NCBI RefSeq assembly: GCF_000241955.1
Contig: NC_016818.1
Coordinates: 992,001 to 1,056,000, forward strand
Direction: 5' to 3'
DNA: 64,000 bases
From: Rahnella aquatilis CIP 78.65 = ATCC 33071
GTDB lineage: Bacteria > Pseudomonadota > Gammaproteobacteria > Enterobacterales > Enterobacteriaceae
Numbering within the stretch: the first letter of the stretch is position 1; every line of letters starts with the position of its first letter. The translations under genes and the position numbers were made by a program. The notes beneath the pieces were generated by a model. The model was not told the origin of the DNA and did no database searches. It saw only the letters and a program-made list of their open reading frames with translations. Of the stretch, positions 1-9,656 are shown piece by piece.

Positions 1-861
1 CGACCTCTGCTTGATCTCAGCCGTGAACAGCTCGAAGAATGCGCCATTCAATATCAGTTGCGCTGGATCGAAGACGACAGCAACCGGGATGCGCGTTTTG
101 ATCGTAACTTTCTGCGACTGGATATTTTACCTGCGCTTTACGACCGATGGCCGCATTTTGCTCAGGCCACGGCTCGCAGCGCATTACTTTGTGCAGAGCA
201 GGAAGCATTGCTGGATGAGTTACTCAGTGAGTCCCTGGAAGTCTTAACTGACGGTCAGGGCAGTTTATCTGTCGACGGGTTAAGCAATGTCTCAGCGGTG
301 AGACGTTCTGCGTTATTACGTCGCTGGCTGGCATCGCATGGTGTGAGAATGCCTTCGCGTGAACAGTTGCAGAGAATATGGGATGAGGTTGCGTTAAGCC
401 GTGAAGATGCGCAGGCGCAATTAGTTCTGGGAAAATGGGTTGTCCGGCGTTTCCGTCAGCGTTTGTATGCATTGTCAGAACGCAGACCGCTTAAAGATCA
501 GATCCTCTGCTGGGATCCGGCTGAAAAATTAGCGCTGCCTGACGGACTGGGTTGTCTGATTGCCGATCATGTTCTCACCGGGCAGGCGGCTGACTGTCTG
601 ATCCGCCAGCCACGTGCTGATGAAAAGATCACTGTACGTTTCCATGCGAAGGGATATATCGAAAAGGTTGGGCGGGATCGGGCGCGTCAGGCCAAAAAAT
701 TGTGGTCCGAGTTAGGTGTGCCGCCATGGGAGCGGGATCGTATTCCGTTGATTTATTACAATGATCAATTGATGGCTGCACCGGGCTGGTTTATTACCCG
801 CCAGTCCCAGGCTGAAAATAATGAAGCGCAATGGCGGATCATCTGGTCGGCTGCGCAATGA
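1..861 (+). CDS. tilS: tRNA(Ile)-lysidine synthase, 3' part
   Basis: TilS joins lysine to C34 of the CAU-anticodon isoleucine tRNA, changing its decoding from AUG to AUA. The reading frame is open from base 1 to the TGA at 859-861, so the 5' end, with the ATP-binding N-type PP-loop (SGGxDS), lies outside the window. What is seen is the end of the catalytic core (RWIEDDSN, followed by RNFLR) and the C-terminal tRNA-binding region, including the PPWERDRIPLIY segment typical of the family. It is the last gene before a small cytochrome c gene. In E. coli tilS is also next to rof. Confidence 0.95.
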   Translation, partial: RPLLDLSREQLEECAIQYQLRWIEDDSNRDARFDRNFLRLDILPALYDRWPHFAQATARSALLCAEQEALLDELLSESLEVLTDGQGSLSVDGLSNVSAVRRSALLRRWLASHGVRMPSREQLQRIWDEVALSREDAQAQLVLGKWVVRRFRQRLYALSERRPLKDQILCWDPAEKLALPDGLGCLIADHVLTGQAADCLIRQPRADEKITVRFHAKGYIEKVGRDRARQAKKLWSELGVPPWERDRIPLIYYNDQLMAAPGWFITRQSQAENNEAQWRIIWSAAQ

Positions 862-911
862 ACAAAAAGAACGGCTTATTTGGGGCGGACGTTATTTGCC
901 GGGGAGTTGTG

Positions 912-1244
912 ATGCAAGTCGTGGGAAGAACGGTGTCAGGAATAGCGGCCTTGATGTTGCTCAGTTTACCTGCTCTGGCGGGTGGAAATGTGGCTGACGG
1001 GCAGTCTAAATCAGCCAGTTGCATGGCATGTCACGGAGCAACGGGTAAAGCCGTTAATTCGATTTACCCTAATCTGGCAGGGCAAAATGAAGATTATCTG
1101 GCGCTTTCGTTGCAGGCTTATAAGAAAGGTGAGAGAAGTGGCGGCCAGGCGGGTGTGATGCAGGCTTTCAGTTCGTCATTATCTGATCAGGATATCAATG
1201 ATTTGTCGGCCTATTACGCCAGTCTGACACCGCTGCAAAAATAA
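912..1244 (+). CDS. small periplasmic class I cytochrome c
   Basis: The 110-residue product has an N-terminal signal peptide (residues 1-23, ending in ALA before GGN), one CxxCH heme site (C37-M-A-C40-H41) and a C-terminal region with the Met expected as distal ligand (GVMQAF). It should be a soluble mono-heme electron carrier in the periplasm, like cytochrome c4/c5-type single-domain proteins; its redox partner cannot be told. The frame is open further upstream into tilS, but ATG 912 has GGGGAG at 901-906 and begins a clean signal peptide, so it is preferred. E. coli has no such gene between tilS and rof. A hairpin follows at 1262-1287. Confidence 0.85.
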   Translation: MQVVGRTVSGIAALMLLSLPALAGGNVADGQSKSASCMACHGATGKAVNSIYPNLAGQNEDYLALSLQAYKKGERSGGQAGVMQAFSSSLSDQDINDLSAYYASLTPLQK

Positions 1245-1261
1245 GCTTATCGCAAAATGCA

Positions 1262-1287
1262 AACGGGCAATCCTGAGATTGCCCGTT
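1262..1287. terminator. hairpin between the cytochrome c gene and rof
   Basis: A perfect 11-bp stem (AACGGGCAATC / GATTGCCCGTT) with loop CTGA lies between the convergent cytochrome c gene and rof. There is no T-run on the plus side and only broken T tracts on the minus side, so it is probably a weak or bidirectional terminator. Confidence 0.6.
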
Positions 1288-1310
1288 AGGTAAACTGACG
1301 GCGGTTATCG

Positions 1311-1571
1311 CTATTCAGCGCTGACGACAACGGTGCCAATTTCCGGATGGCTAAAGCTTTCAATGTGATCCAGACGCAGATCCCGTTGTTCGCCGTTCGC
1401 CTCAACCACCAGATATTCCACTTTTTTACGCATTAACAGATCGTTGGCTTTTGCCTCAACGATTTCTCCGCTACGCATCTTCAGCGTCAAAACCAGGTGA
1501 TGCTGGCAGGCGAGCTCAAGATTATCGTAGTCATCACAATTGATGGGTTGGTACTCATCATTCATCGACAT
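1311..1571 (-). CDS. rof: Rho-binding antiterminator Rof (YaeO)
   Basis: Rof binds transcription terminator Rho near its primary RNA-binding site and lowers Rho-dependent termination. The 86-residue protein keeps the strongly conserved [16 protein letters not shown] stretch and the [13 protein letters not shown]-terminus of the E. coli protein. A second Met two codons in (1563-1565) matches the E. coli N-terminus (MNDxYQPINC) and may be the true start. The gene overlaps the end of yaeP by up to 14 bases, as in E. coli, which implies co-transcription and translational coupling. Confidence 0.93.
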   Translation of the reverse strand: MSMNDEYQPINCDDYDNLELACQHHLVLTLKMRSGEIVEAKANDLLMRKKVEYLVVEANGEQRDLRLDHIESFSHPEIGTVVVSAE

Positions 1572-1758
1572 AATCGCTCACCAATAAGTTAGCGGCGGCG
1601 TAGGCCGCCTGGTCCCTAACGGAAGACGGAAGTTCAGCATTTGCTGCGACTTCGTCCAATGCTTTCAATACACAGCCCAACGCATCGGGCACATATCCGA
1701 GATCACCGCTGGCGATTTCAGAATATTTACGGCGTACCAACTCACAGTATTGTTGCAT
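1558..1758 (-). CDS. yaeP: conserved small protein YaeP (UPF0253)
   Basis: This 66-residue protein belongs to the YaeP family, recognised by [25 protein letters not shown] and the C-terminal [14 protein letters not shown]. It has no signal or membrane segment. Its biochemical function is not known; its constant position just upstream of and overlapping rof suggests they are expressed together. A GGGAGAA Shine-Dalgarno sequence (plus-strand TTCTCCC) sits just before the ATG on the minus strand. Confidence 0.93.
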   Translation of the reverse strand: MQQYCELVRRKYSEIASGDLGYVPDALGCVLKALDEVAANAELPSSVRDQAAYAAANLLVSDYVDE

Positions 1759-1973
1759 AAGTTCTCCCTAAAAAGCGTATCCCTCTGAGGAAAGCGCAGA
1801 AAGATAAGCTCTCAGTATTTAACGACTATAGCACAGGAGAGTGTGAGTTATTAGCAGCCCTGTAAAGGTAAATCGTTTGCGTAAAGCCATTATTGAGGAT
1901 GACCATCGGGGGAAAACTGGTCGCGGCAGGATGCTTTCAAGTACACTGTGCGTCTATTATCAAGAGGTTTACC

Positions 1974-2534
1974 ATGGCGTTAAAAGCAACCATTTATAAA
2001 GCAGCGGTCAACATCGCTGATATGGATCGTAATTTCTTTCATGATGCCAGTCTGACTCTGGCACAGCATCCTTCCGAAACAGAACAACGCATGATGCTGC
2101 GGCTGCTGGCATGGATTTACCATGCTGACGAACGACTGACTTTTACCCGGGGATTGAGTGCAGAGGACGAGCCAGAAATCTGGCGTAAGAATGATCACAA
2201 CGGCATTGAGCTGTGGGTCGAATTAGGATTACCGGATGAGAAGCGTCTGAAAAAAGCCTGTAACCAATCTCGGGAGGTCGTGCTTTACGCGTATGGTGAG
2301 CGTGCTGCGAAAGTCTGGTGGTCGCAAATCGAGGGAAAAGTCAGAGGCTTTGAGAACCTTCGTATCCGTTATTTAGAAGATGAGTTACTGAATCAACTGA
2401 CCGCTTTTGGCAGCCGTACCATGAACTTACAGGCGACATTGCAGGACGGAACTATTTGGCTTTCTGATGCTCAGAGTAATTTGGAAATCCATTTTTCTGA
2501 ATGGAAAGAGTCTGTCATAAAAGAAGCCAGGTAA
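1974..2534 (+). CDS. yaeQ: YaeQ family protein
   Basis: YaeQ belongs to a family with a PD-(D/E)XK nuclease-like fold whose exact role is unsettled; early work linked it to suppression of an rfaH defect. The start chosen is ATG 1974, which has AAGAGG six bases upstream and gives [19 protein letters not shown], the E. coli N-terminus. The longer frame beginning at 1893 has no family match. The product is 186 residues, close to the E. coli length of 181. arfB starts only six bases after its stop codon, so the two genes are likely co-translated. Confidence 0.9.
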   Translation: MALKATIYKAAVNIADMDRNFFHDASLTLAQHPSETEQRMMLRLLAWIYHADERLTFTRGLSAEDEPEIWRKNDHNGIELWVELGLPDEKRLKKACNQSREVVLYAYGERAAKVWWSQIEGKVRGFENLRIRYLEDELLNQLTAFGSRTMNLQATLQDGTIWLSDAQSNLEIHFSEWKESVIKEAR

Positions 2535-2539
2535 TCAGC

Positions 2540-2950
2540 GTGCTAATCCTTTCCGGAAAACTGGAAATACCTGACAGCGAAATCGAATTAACGGCGATCC
2601 GCGCTCAGGGTAACGGCGGTCAGAACGTCAATAAAACATCAACGGCTATCCATTTACGTTTTGATATTAAAGCTTCAAGTTTGCCAGAATATTATAAAGA
2701 ACGGTTACTGGCGTTTAACCATCATTCTGTGACCGCTGACGGCTGGGTCATTATCAAGGCTCAGGAATACCGGAGTCAGGAGATGAATCGTGAAGCGGCT
2801 CTTGCCCGGTTGAGCTCATTGATTTCACAGGCGATGGTCATTGAAAAACCGCGCCGGGCAACAAAACCGACCCGGGGCTCGAAAATTCGTCGGGTAGAAA
2901 GTAAGGTTCGCAAAGGTGCGGCAAAAGCATTACGGGGCAAAATACGTTAG
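2540..2950 (+). CDS. arfB: alternative ribosome-rescue factor ArfB (YaeJ)
   Basis: ArfB is a peptidyl-tRNA hydrolase of the class I release-factor type that frees ribosomes stalled without a stop codon. The protein has the catalytic GGQ motif ([11 protein letters not shown]) and a basic C-terminal tail ([16 protein letters not shown]) that enters the empty mRNA channel. GTG at 2540-2542 is taken as the start because the next residues ([11 protein letters not shown]) align with the E. coli N-terminus; an in-frame ATG at 2501 would lie inside yaeQ. With GTG the product is 136 residues, against 140 in E. coli. Confidence 0.9.
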   Translation: MLILSGKLEIPDSEIELTAIRAQGNGGQNVNKTSTAIHLRFDIKASSLPEYYKERLLAFNHHSVTADGWVIIKAQEYRSQEMNREAALARLSSLISQAMVIEKPRRATKPTRGSKIRRVESKVRKGAAKALRGKIR

Positions 2951-3015
2951 CCCTAACTTCGTGCTGCAGGACAATTTTTATCGCAGCACTGTAGAAAAGC
3001 AGTAGGGGAGAAACT

Positions 3016-3693
3016 GTGAAAAAAATCATCATTAGTGCAGTGCTGGCGTTCGGGGCTCTGTCACTGTTCGGCTGTCATACCGCCGCTTTTAATCACGAAA
3101 AACCTTTGCAAGCCATGCAGCAAAGTTACAGTGGCGTATTGCCGTGCGCAGATTGCAGTGGTCTGAAGACGTCATTATTCCTGGAGCAGGATGGTACTTA
3201 CATTCTTCAGGAACAATATCAGGGCAGCAAAGAGGGCGATCAGGTGTTTGCCAGCTACGGACGCTGGGCACGTACTGCAGATAAACTGGTGCTGACGGAC
3301 AGTCAGGGAGAGAAACGTTATTTCCATCCGAAAGATGAAAATCTGGAAATGCTGGATCAGAGCGGCGAGCCGATTGTGTCCACATTCAACTATACGTTGA
3401 AGCCGGTGCAGCAGAATTTGCCGAAAACGCCAATGGCACTGACCGGAATGATGCAGTACAGCGCCGATGCAGCCTCCTTTAAAGATTGTGCAACAGGCAA
3501 CGTATTTCCGATGTCGGCAAATAAATCGCTGGAAGAAGGTTATCTTGCCGTACGTAAGACTCCTAATCAGTTGGTCTTTCTTTCTATGGACGGGCATTTC
3601 ATGACAGAGCCGTCAATGGAAGAAGGGCTGGTGCAAAAGGCTGTGGTAGCAGATAAAAACGTACAGTTTGATGCAACGAAGACCTGTCCGTAA
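3016..3693 (+). CDS. nlpE: outer-membrane lipoprotein NlpE (CutF), Cpx activator
   Basis: NlpE is an outer-membrane lipoprotein that signals surface contact and lipoprotein-trafficking or disulfide stress to the CpxA sensor kinase. The 225-residue product has a lipoprotein signal (MKKIIISAVLAFGALSLFGC, lipobox LFGC, mature Cys20), the N-domain CxxC pair (PCADCSG) and two further C-terminal cysteines, one in KDCATG and one in the final KTCP, which form the redox-sensing bond in E. coli. GGGGAG precedes the ATG. It is convergent with proS across a strong terminator. Confidence 0.92.
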   Translation: MKKIIISAVLAFGALSLFGCHTAAFNHEKPLQAMQQSYSGVLPCADCSGLKTSLFLEQDGTYILQEQYQGSKEGDQVFASYGRWARTADKLVLTDSQGEKRYFHPKDENLEMLDQSGEPIVSTFNYTLKPVQQNLPKTPMALTGMMQYSADAASFKDCATGNVFPMSANKSLEEGYLAVRKTPNQLVFLSMDGHFMTEPSMEEGLVQKAVVADKNVQFDATKTCP

Positions 3694-3725
3694 GAGCGAT
3701 TAGTCTCACGCTGAATAGCACAAAT

Positions 3726-3755
3726 AAAAATGCCCGCATAGTGCGGGCATTTTTA
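3726..3755. terminator. bidirectional terminator between nlpE and proS
   Basis: The inverted repeat AAAAATGCCCGCA-TAG-TGCGGGCATTTTT has a GC-rich stem, flanking A-run and T-run, and sits between two convergent genes, so it can stop transcription from both sides. Confidence 0.92.
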
Positions 3756-3779
3756 TGAACGAATGAACGTCAGCGGATC

Positions 3780-5498
3780 TTAACGCGGGATCTGGCTCAG
3801 CAGATATTCCACGATATCGCCTTGTTTGATCATCTGTTTTTCACCAGTGCGACGGTTTTTGTATTCCAGCTCTTCGGCATCCAGATTACGATCACCAATT
3901 ACCACCTGATGCGGCACACCGATCAATTCCATATCCGCGAACATGACGCCCGGGCGTTCCTTACGATCGTCGAGGATCACATCAATACCCTGTGAACGCA
4001 GCTCTTTATACAGCGCTTCTGCCGCATCTTTCACACGGAAAGATTTGTGCATGTTCATTGGCAGGATAGCAACCTGGAACGGCGCGATAGCATCCGGCCA
4101 GATAATACCGCGGTCATCGTGGTTTTGTTCAATCGCCGCAGCGACCACACGAGTCACACCGATACCGTAACAACCCATGGTCATCAACTGGTTACGGCCA
4201 TCTTCGCCCTGAACGGTCGCATTCATCGCTTCGGAGTATTTGGTCCCCAGCTGGAAGATATGACCGACTTCAATACCGCGTTTAATCACCAGCGTACCCT
4301 GACCATCCGGGCTTGGGTCGCCTGCGACCACGTTACGGATATCGGCAACTTCTGGCAGCGTAGCATCGCGATCCCAGTTAATACCGAAATAATGTTTACC
4401 GTCGATGTTTGCGCCTGCACTGAAATCGCTCATTGCTGCAACGGTACGATCTGCAACGATTGGCATTGGCAGATTAACCGGACCGAGTGAACCCGGGCCA
4501 GCCGCGACGATTTCACGAATCTCAGCCTCTGTTGCAAAGGTCAGCGGTGACGCCACTTGCGGCAGTTTTTCGGCTTTGATTTCGTTCAGCTCATGATCAC
4601 CACGAATCAGCAGAGCAACCAGTTTATGGCCGCTTTCCTCTGTTGCATGAACCATCAGGGTTTTCACCGTTTTCTCAACGGGCACCTGGAACTGTTCAGT
4701 CAGTTCGGCGATCGTTTTTGCGTTCGGCGTTTCAACAATCCGCATTTCTTCTGTTGCTGCCGCACGTGGGGTTACGGGTGCCAGCGCTTCTGCGAATTCG
4801 ATGTTAGCGGCAAAATCAGAAGAATCAGAGAATACGACATCATCTTCACCGCTTTGTGCCAGCACCTGGAATTCGTGAGAGGCGCTGCCGCCGATAGAAC
4901 CGGTATCCGCCAGCACAGCACGGAAATCCAGACCCATACGGTTGAAAATCTGACTGTAGGCCGCGTACATCGCGTCATAAGTTTCCTGCAAAGATTCCTG
5001 CGTCGTATGGAACGAATAGGCATCTTTCATCAGGAATTCACGGGAGCGCATTACACCAAAACGCGGGCGCACTTCGTCACGGAATTTAGTCTGAATCTGG
5101 AAGAAGTTCAGTGGCAGCTGTTTGTAAGAGCTGATTTCATTACGGATCAGGTCAGTGATCACTTCTTCATGGGTTGGACCCAGTACGAACGGGCGCTCGC
5201 CACGATCAACGAAACGCAACAATTCCGGACCATATTGCTCCCAACGTCCGCTCTCCTGCCACAAATCGGCGGGCTGGACTACCGGCATCGACACTTCAAT
5301 GGCATTCGCATTGTTCATTTCTTCGCGTACGATGTTTTCAACTTTTTTGAGAACACGTAAGCCGGTCGGCAGCCAGGTATACAGGCCTGAGGCCAGTTTG
5401 CGGATCATCCCCGCGCGCAGCATCAGCTGGTGGCTGATAACTTCCGCGTCGGCTGGCGTCTCTTTCAGTGTAGAGAGCAGATATTGAGTAGTACGCAT
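3780..5498 (-). CDS. proS: prolyl-tRNA synthetase
   Basis: ProRS charges tRNA-Pro with proline. The 572-residue protein is full length for the bacterial type. Class II motifs are visible: motif 1 around the GLYTWLPTG segment, motif 2 ([17 protein letters not shown]) and motif 3 ([17 protein letters not shown]). The inserted editing domain that hydrolyses Ala-tRNA-Pro lies between motifs 2 and 3 (about residues 230-400), and the anticodon-binding domain is at the C-terminus. It starts with ATG at 5498 on the minus strand. E. coli has the same order nlpE-proS-trmO-rcsF, with yaeF additional there. Confidence 0.97.
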   Translation of the reverse strand: MRTTQYLLSTLKETPADAEVISHQLMLRAGMIRKLASGLYTWLPTGLRVLKKVENIVREEMNNANAIEVSMPVVQPADLWQESGRWEQYGPELLRFVDRGERPFVLGPTHEEVITDLIRNEISSYKQLPLNFFQIQTKFRDEVRPRFGVMRSREFLMKDAYSFHTTQESLQETYDAMYAAYSQIFNRMGLDFRAVLADTGSIGGSASHEFQVLAQSGEDDVVFSDSSDFAANIEFAEALAPVTPRAAATEEMRIVETPNAKTIAELTEQFQVPVEKTVKTLMVHATEESGHKLVALLIRGDHELNEIKAEKLPQVASPLTFATEAEIREIVAAGPGSLGPVNLPMPIVADRTVAAMSDFSAGANIDGKHYFGINWDRDATLPEVADIRNVVAGDPSPDGQGTLVIKRGIEVGHIFQLGTKYSEAMNATVQGEDGRNQLMTMGCYGIGVTRVVAAAIEQNHDDRGIIWPDAIAPFQVAILPMNMHKSFRVKDAAEALYKELRSQGIDVILDDRKERPGVMFADMELIGVPHQVVIGDRNLDAEELEYKNRRTGEKQMIKQGDIVEYLLSQIPR

Positions 5499-5616
5499 GA
5501 TGTGTTGGTTCCGTTAGCACTGCAAATTGCAATCGGGCTGCCATGGGCAGCCAAAACGTGAAAAGTGGCTTAGTTTACCAGCGAGTTGCTATTGTCAAAA
5601 GAGACGCAGAGGAAAT

Positions 5617-6324
5617 TTAGTCGTTGTCGAGAGACAATACCTGATTCACAGAGCCAGTAACCCGCCAGCGGATATTAAACTCCAGCAAACGAACGGCATA
5701 ATCGCGCTCAGCGGCTTCACCTTTGCGATAAGCCGGACGGGGATCCTGCCCTAAAACCTGTGTGATAAAACGGCGCAGATGTGGATATTGTCGCGTATGT
5801 TGGGCGAGTTGCTGTTCGGCCAGAGGTAAAAATTCGACCGGCATATCAGCATCGGGTGCATGCTGAGCAAAACCGGCGCGTGCATCAGGATGGCTTTCTG
5901 CAAAGGGAAGATAGGGCTTAATGTCTATGACAGGGGTGCCGTCTACTAAATCCAGACTGCCAAGCTGCAGAATGACATTCTGGCCCTGACAACGGATCCC
6001 TTTCAGTTCAACCAGAGACATCCCGAGCGGATTAGGCCGAAAGGTTGAACGGGTGGCGAATACACCGGTACGAACATTCCCGCCCAAACGTGGCGGGCGA
6101 ACCGTCGGACGCCAGCCGCCTTCCATCGTCTGATGAAAAATAAACATCACCCATAAATGGCTGAACTCTTCCAGCCCGCGAACGGCCTCGGGCTGGTTAT
6201 AAGGTGCATGCAGATGTAATTCGCCGCCACCATCCTGTATCAGGCCGGGCTGGCGCGGTACCGCAAACTTCTCTTTATAGGGCGAGTAAATTGTCCCTAT
6301 TTGCTCAAAAGAAAATGAGGTCAT
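5617..6324 (-). CDS. trmO: tRNA-Thr m6t6A37 methyltransferase TrmO (TsaA/YaeB)
   Basis: TrmO N6-methylates t6A37 in tRNA-Thr using S-adenosylmethionine. The 235-residue protein has the family signatures IGTIYSPYKEKFAVPRQPG near the N-terminus and GVFATRSTFRPNPLGMSLVEL about residues 88-108, which line the SAM site of the all-beta TsaA-like fold. The ATG overlaps the end of rcsF by four bases, so the two are translationally coupled, as in E. coli. Confidence 0.93.
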   Translation of the reverse strand: MTSFSFEQIGTIYSPYKEKFAVPRQPGLIQDGGGELHLHAPYNQPEAVRGLEEFSHLWVMFIFHQTMEGGWRPTVRPPRLGGNVRTGVFATRSTFRPNPLGMSLVELKGIRCQGQNVILQLGSLDLVDGTPVIDIKPYLPFAESHPDARAGFAQHAPDADMPVEFLPLAEQQLAQHTRQYPHLRRFITQVLGQDPRPAYRKGEAAERDYAVRLLEFNIRWRVTGSVNQVLSLDND

Positions 6325-6728
6325 TTAAACGTGACATTCAGAGCCGAACCCTGACAAATTGCCTGCTGGAAGCAGCCTGGCACGCCGCTGATGATCTGGC
6401 ACTGATGTAACAACACAGCATTGGCTTTCATATAGGATGCACGGGTCAGCATTCTCTTACGCGCGGTTGCCAGACTTGGCGGCGTATCGTTTTGAGCGCT
6501 CTGGCAAGATTCGCCGGAGACTTCACCCAGATCACGGAACGGCGTTCCGACTAAAGCTTCTGCATCTTTATACAGTTTTACAGGAGCAGGGCGCACTGGT
6601 GCCGGCTTTGGTTTGACTGGTTTTGGTTCTTCTTTAACAACAGGCGCAGGGGGTGTTGGCTGTGTGTGTTGAGTCAGGGAACAACCCGCCAGCAAAAGTG
6701 CCGACAAACAGAGAGGTAAAGCACGCAT
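6321..6728 (-). CDS. rcsF: outer-membrane lipoprotein RcsF, Rcs stress sensor
   Basis: RcsF senses outer-membrane and peptidoglycan damage and relieves IgaA inhibition of the Rcs phosphorelay. The 135-residue protein has a lipoprotein signal ending in the lipobox LLAGC, then a proline-rich linker (about residues 22-50, with PVVKEEPKPVKPKPAPVRP) that threads through outer-membrane proteins. The compact C-terminal domain has four cysteines (in GESCQ, LHQCQ, PGCFQ and AICQG) for the two disulfides. It is the first gene of the rcsF-trmO operon. Confidence 0.95.
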   Translation of the reverse strand: MRALPLCLSALLLAGCSLTQHTQPTPPAPVVKEEPKPVKPKPAPVRPAPVKLYKDAEALVGTPFRDLGEVSGESCQSAQNDTPPSLATARKRMLTRASYMKANAVLLHQCQIISGVPGCFQQAICQGSALNVTFK

Positions 6729-6799
6729 GGTATATCCTCTGCTTTTTAATATGTTTACAGGAATGAAAATGTGGCGTTATTGAACCAAGGTATTGAGGA

Positions 6800-6836
6800 A
6801 ATAACAAGGCGGGCAACTGCCCGCCTTGTTATTTAT
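6800..6836. terminator. terminator downstream of metQ
   Basis: A perfect 15-bp stem (AATAACAAGGCGGGC / GCCCGCCTTGTTATT) with loop AACT lies between metQ and rcsF. Both genes read leftward, so its likely job is to end the metNIQ transcript before rcsF, although metQ's stop is 80 bases away. Confidence 0.88.
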
Positions 6837-6916
6837 TTATGAAAATATGTATTTGCGAATCGACTATCTTAGAAACGAATACTCAGGAGCAATGCAACGT
6901 TCCTGATTTCGGGCAA

Positions 6917-7732
6917 TTACCAACCTTTCACTGCGCCGCCGTTGAAGATTTTATTCGCTGCAGCATTCACTTCATCAGACTGGTAAGCCTGAACGAATTT
7001 CTTAACATTTTCAGCGTCTTTGTTATCTTCACGTGAAACGATGAGGTTCACGTACGGAGATTCTTTATCTTCTACAAAGATACCGTCTTTTTCCGGCGTC
7101 AGGTTGATCTGGCTGGCGTAAGTGGTGTTGATTACTGCCAGTGCGATTTTCGCATCATCCAGTGAACGCGGCAGTTGCGGTGCTTCCAGCTCAACCAGTT
7201 TCAGATTTTTAGGATTCTCAGTCACATCCAGAACGGTCGGCAGCAGGCCAACACCGTCTTTCAGTTTGATCAGACCTTGTTTTTGCAGCAACAGCAAAGA
7301 ACGGCCGAGGTTAGTCGGGTCGTTTGGCAACGCAACCTGATCGCCATCTTTCAGTTCATCAATCGATTTGATTTTCTTAGAGTAACCGGCGATTGGGTAA
7401 ACGAACGTGTTACCGACCGGCACCAGTTTGTAGCCACGATCTTTAATCTGCTGATCAAGATAAGGTTTGTGCTGGAAAGCGTTTACATCAATGTCGCCTT
7501 TGCTCAGTGCTTCGTTAGGTAAAACGTAATCATTGAATGTCACCAGCTCAACATCAAGACCGTATTTTTCTTTCGCCACTTTCTGTGCAACTTCAGCGAC
7601 CTGCTGTTCAGAACCGACGATCACACCCACTTTGATGTGGTTTGGATCTTGTTCTTTTGGCCCGCAGCCCACTAAAGCCAGCGATCCCAGAAGCGCGCCG
7701 ACAACAGCAATGGATTTGAATTTGTTAGACAT
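6917..7732 (-). CDS. metQ: D-methionine-binding lipoprotein MetQ
   Basis: MetQ is the periplasmic, lipid-anchored receptor that hands methionine to the MetNI importer. The 271-residue product has a lipoprotein signal with lipobox LVGC and the NLPA-family fold (NHIKVGVIVGSEQQVAE, then the domain-swap segment PNDPTNLGRSLLLLQ). ATG at 7732 is chosen over the ATG six codons upstream because AAAGGA precedes it and it gives the family N-terminus (MSNKFKSIAVV). It is the last gene of metNIQ. Confidence 0.95.
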   Translation of the reverse strand: MSNKFKSIAVVGALLGSLALVGCGPKEQDPNHIKVGVIVGSEQQVAEVAQKVAKEKYGLDVELVTFNDYVLPNEALSKGDIDVNAFQHKPYLDQQIKDRGYKLVPVGNTFVYPIAGYSKKIKSIDELKDGDQVALPNDPTNLGRSLLLLQKQGLIKLKDGVGLLPTVLDVTENPKNLKLVELEAPQLPRSLDDAKIALAVINTTYASQINLTPEKDGIFVEDKESPYVNLIVSREDNKDAENVKKFVQAYQSDEVNAAANKIFNGGAVKGW

Positions 7733-7799
7733 GTCCTTTCCTTTCCTCAATAAGCGGATAAAAATTATTCACAGGGTAGCTATTACAGCTATTGTTTCG

Positions 7800-8453
7800 T
7801 TATTTATGTGTGACTGCTTTTACGATGCGGTCGCCACAAAACTGAATTAAATACACCAAAACCACTAACAGGACTAATACCGTATTCATCACGGTTGCGT
7901 CATAACCGATATAACCGTACTGATAACCGATTTGCCCCAAACCACCAGCACCCACTGCGCCACCCATAGCAGAATAGCCTACGAGAGTGATCAGCGTGAT
8001 GGTGGCTGCATTGACCAGACCTGGCAGAGCTTCCGGTAACAGGATCTTACGGATGATCTGCATCGGCGTTGCGCCCATTGCGCGGGAAGCTTCCACCAGA
8101 CCGCTTGGAATTTCCAGGAGGGCATTTTCAACCATACGGGCAATAAAGGGTGCCGCACCCACGGTCAGCGGAACAATTGCCGCCTGCAATCCGATAGAGG
8201 TACCGACGATCATACGGGTGAACGGAATCATCCACACCAGCAGGATAATAAAAGGAATGGAACGGAAAATGTTAACCAGCGCCGACATCACGCGATAGAC
8301 ATTTTTATTCTCAGCAATCTGGCCCGGACGGGTGACGTATAACAGCACGCCAAAAGGCAGACCCAGCACAAAACCAAAGAAACCAGAGGTCAGCGTCATG
8401 ATGACCGTTTCCCAGATACCCCGGCCCATTAACCACATCATTGCCTCAGACAT
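7800..8453 (-). CDS. metI: methionine ABC transporter permease MetI
   Basis: MetI is the inner-membrane subunit of the methionine importer; two copies form the channel. The 217-residue protein has about five hydrophobic segments and the EAA coupling loop ([25 protein letters not shown], about residues 125-150) that docks to MetN. Its ATG lies within the end of metN (8-base overlap), so translation is coupled. Confidence 0.95.
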   Translation of the reverse strand: MSEAMMWLMGRGIWETVIMTLTSGFFGFVLGLPFGVLLYVTRPGQIAENKNVYRVMSALVNIFRSIPFIILLVWMIPFTRMIVGTSIGLQAAIVPLTVGAAPFIARMVENALLEIPSGLVEASRAMGATPMQIIRKILLPEALPGLVNAATITLITLVGYSAMGGAVGAGGLGQIGYQYGYIGYDATVMNTVLVLLVVLVYLIQFCGDRIVKAVTHK

Positions 8454-9477
8454 AACCGAGTACCTCTACTTTCACCTGATTCTCATGCAGGAACTGAATG
8501 GCCGCCTGAGTGTTTTCTTCTGAACCGTGCATTTCCGTCAGCATAATCCCGAACTTCACCCCGCCGGCATAATCCATCTGAGCACTGATAATATTGTTAT
8601 TAATGTCAAAGCGACGTACAGCTTCTGACAGCAGCGGTGCATCCACTGACTGACCGGTAAATTCCAGCCGCAATAAAGGCACACGACCTTCTTCCGCAGT
8701 GGGGATCATACGCACGGCGTAATCTTCCGGGATATCCAGATGTAAAGTCGACTGAATGAACTGCTGAGCCAGCGGCGTTTTAGGGTGAGAGAACATTTCG
8801 CTCACTTTATCCTGCTCGATCAGTTTGCCATCGCTGATCACGGCAACCTGATCGCAAATGCGTTTTACAACATCCATTTCATGAGTGATCAACAGAATCG
8901 TGAGTCCCAGACGACGGTTGATATCTTTCAGTAATTCCAGGATGGCACGGGTTGTTGCCGGGTCCAGTGCGCTGGTAGCTTCGTCACACAGCAACACTTT
9001 GGGATTACTGGCCAGCGCACGGGCAATCGCCACGCGTTGTTTTTGTCCACCGGAAAGATTGGCCGGATAGGCGTCATGCTTATCTTCCAACCCGACCAGG
9101 CTAAGCAGCTCGGAGACGCGGGTCTTAATATCAGCTGAAGACAGATTATCGAGTTCCAGTGGCAGTGCAACGTTGCCAAAAACAGTACGTGACGACAGCA
9201 GATTAAAGTGCTGAAAAATCATACCAATCTGGCGGCGTGCACGGGTCAGTGCTTTCTCTGAGAAGGACATCAGATCCTGACCGTCGACCAATACCTGGCC
9301 TTCAGTCGGGCGTTCCAGCAAATTGACACAGCGGATTAAGGTACTTTTCCCCGCGCCGGAAGAACCGATTACGCCATAAATTTGTCCGGCAGGGACGTGA
9401 AGACTCACGTCAGAGAGCGCGACGATCTGGCGCGCCCCCTGCTGGAAAACCTTGGTGATGTTAGAAAGTTTAATCAT
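8446..9477 (-). CDS. metN: methionine ABC transporter ATPase MetN
   Basis: MetN powers methionine import. The 343-residue protein shows Walker A (GSSGAGKST, about residues 38-46), signature motif (LSGGQKQR), Walker B ([11 protein letters not shown]) and H-loop (LLITHEMD). Its C-terminal NIL domain (about residues 265-343) binds methionine and inhibits transport when the amino acid is plentiful. It is the first gene of metNIQ and lies directly downstream of a MetJ-box-containing promoter. Confidence 0.96.
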   Translation of the reverse strand: MIKLSNITKVFQQGARQIVALSDVSLHVPAGQIYGVIGSSGAGKSTLIRCVNLLERPTEGQVLVDGQDLMSFSEKALTRARRQIGMIFQHFNLLSSRTVFGNVALPLELDNLSSADIKTRVSELLSLVGLEDKHDAYPANLSGGQKQRVAIARALASNPKVLLCDEATSALDPATTRAILELLKDINRRLGLTILLITHEMDVVKRICDQVAVISDGKLIEQDKVSEMFSHPKTPLAQQFIQSTLHLDIPEDYAVRMIPTAEEGRVPLLRLEFTGQSVDAPLLSEAVRRFDINNNIISAQMDYAGGVKFGIMLTEMHGSEENTQAAIQFLHENQVKVEVLGYV

Positions 9478-9554
9478 ATTATTTTTTATTCTGTCTTTTT
9501 GCCGTGACGTGGTGAATTTAACTCTGCGGAGGGCTCCTCCGTAGTATGTCGTGG

Positions 9555-9583
9555 ATGCTAAGGCGTCTAGACGTCTAAGTCAA
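9555..9583 (-). promoter_or_regulatory. metNIQ promoter with tandem MetJ boxes
   Basis: On the minus strand, TTGACT (9578-9583) and TAGCAT (9555-9560) are spaced by 17 bases and direct transcription of metN. The spacer is filled by two tandem 8-base met boxes, AGGCGTCT (9561-9568) and AGACGTCT (9569-9576); the second is the exact MetJ consensus. MetJ with S-adenosylmethionine bound here would block RNA polymerase, so the importer should be on when methionine is scarce. Confidence 0.9.
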
Positions 9584-9656
9584 CCAGGTTAGCATTCTCA
9601 CGGACATTGAAAACATGCGATACTGGTGCCGTTAATCAGCCATCAGGAGCAAATTC

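Noticed and set aside
3943..5487. Several long open frames on the plus strand opposite proS, up to 267 codons
   Set aside because: They are antisense to a full-length, well-conserved synthetase, have no family match or ribosome site, and follow from the codon use of proS.
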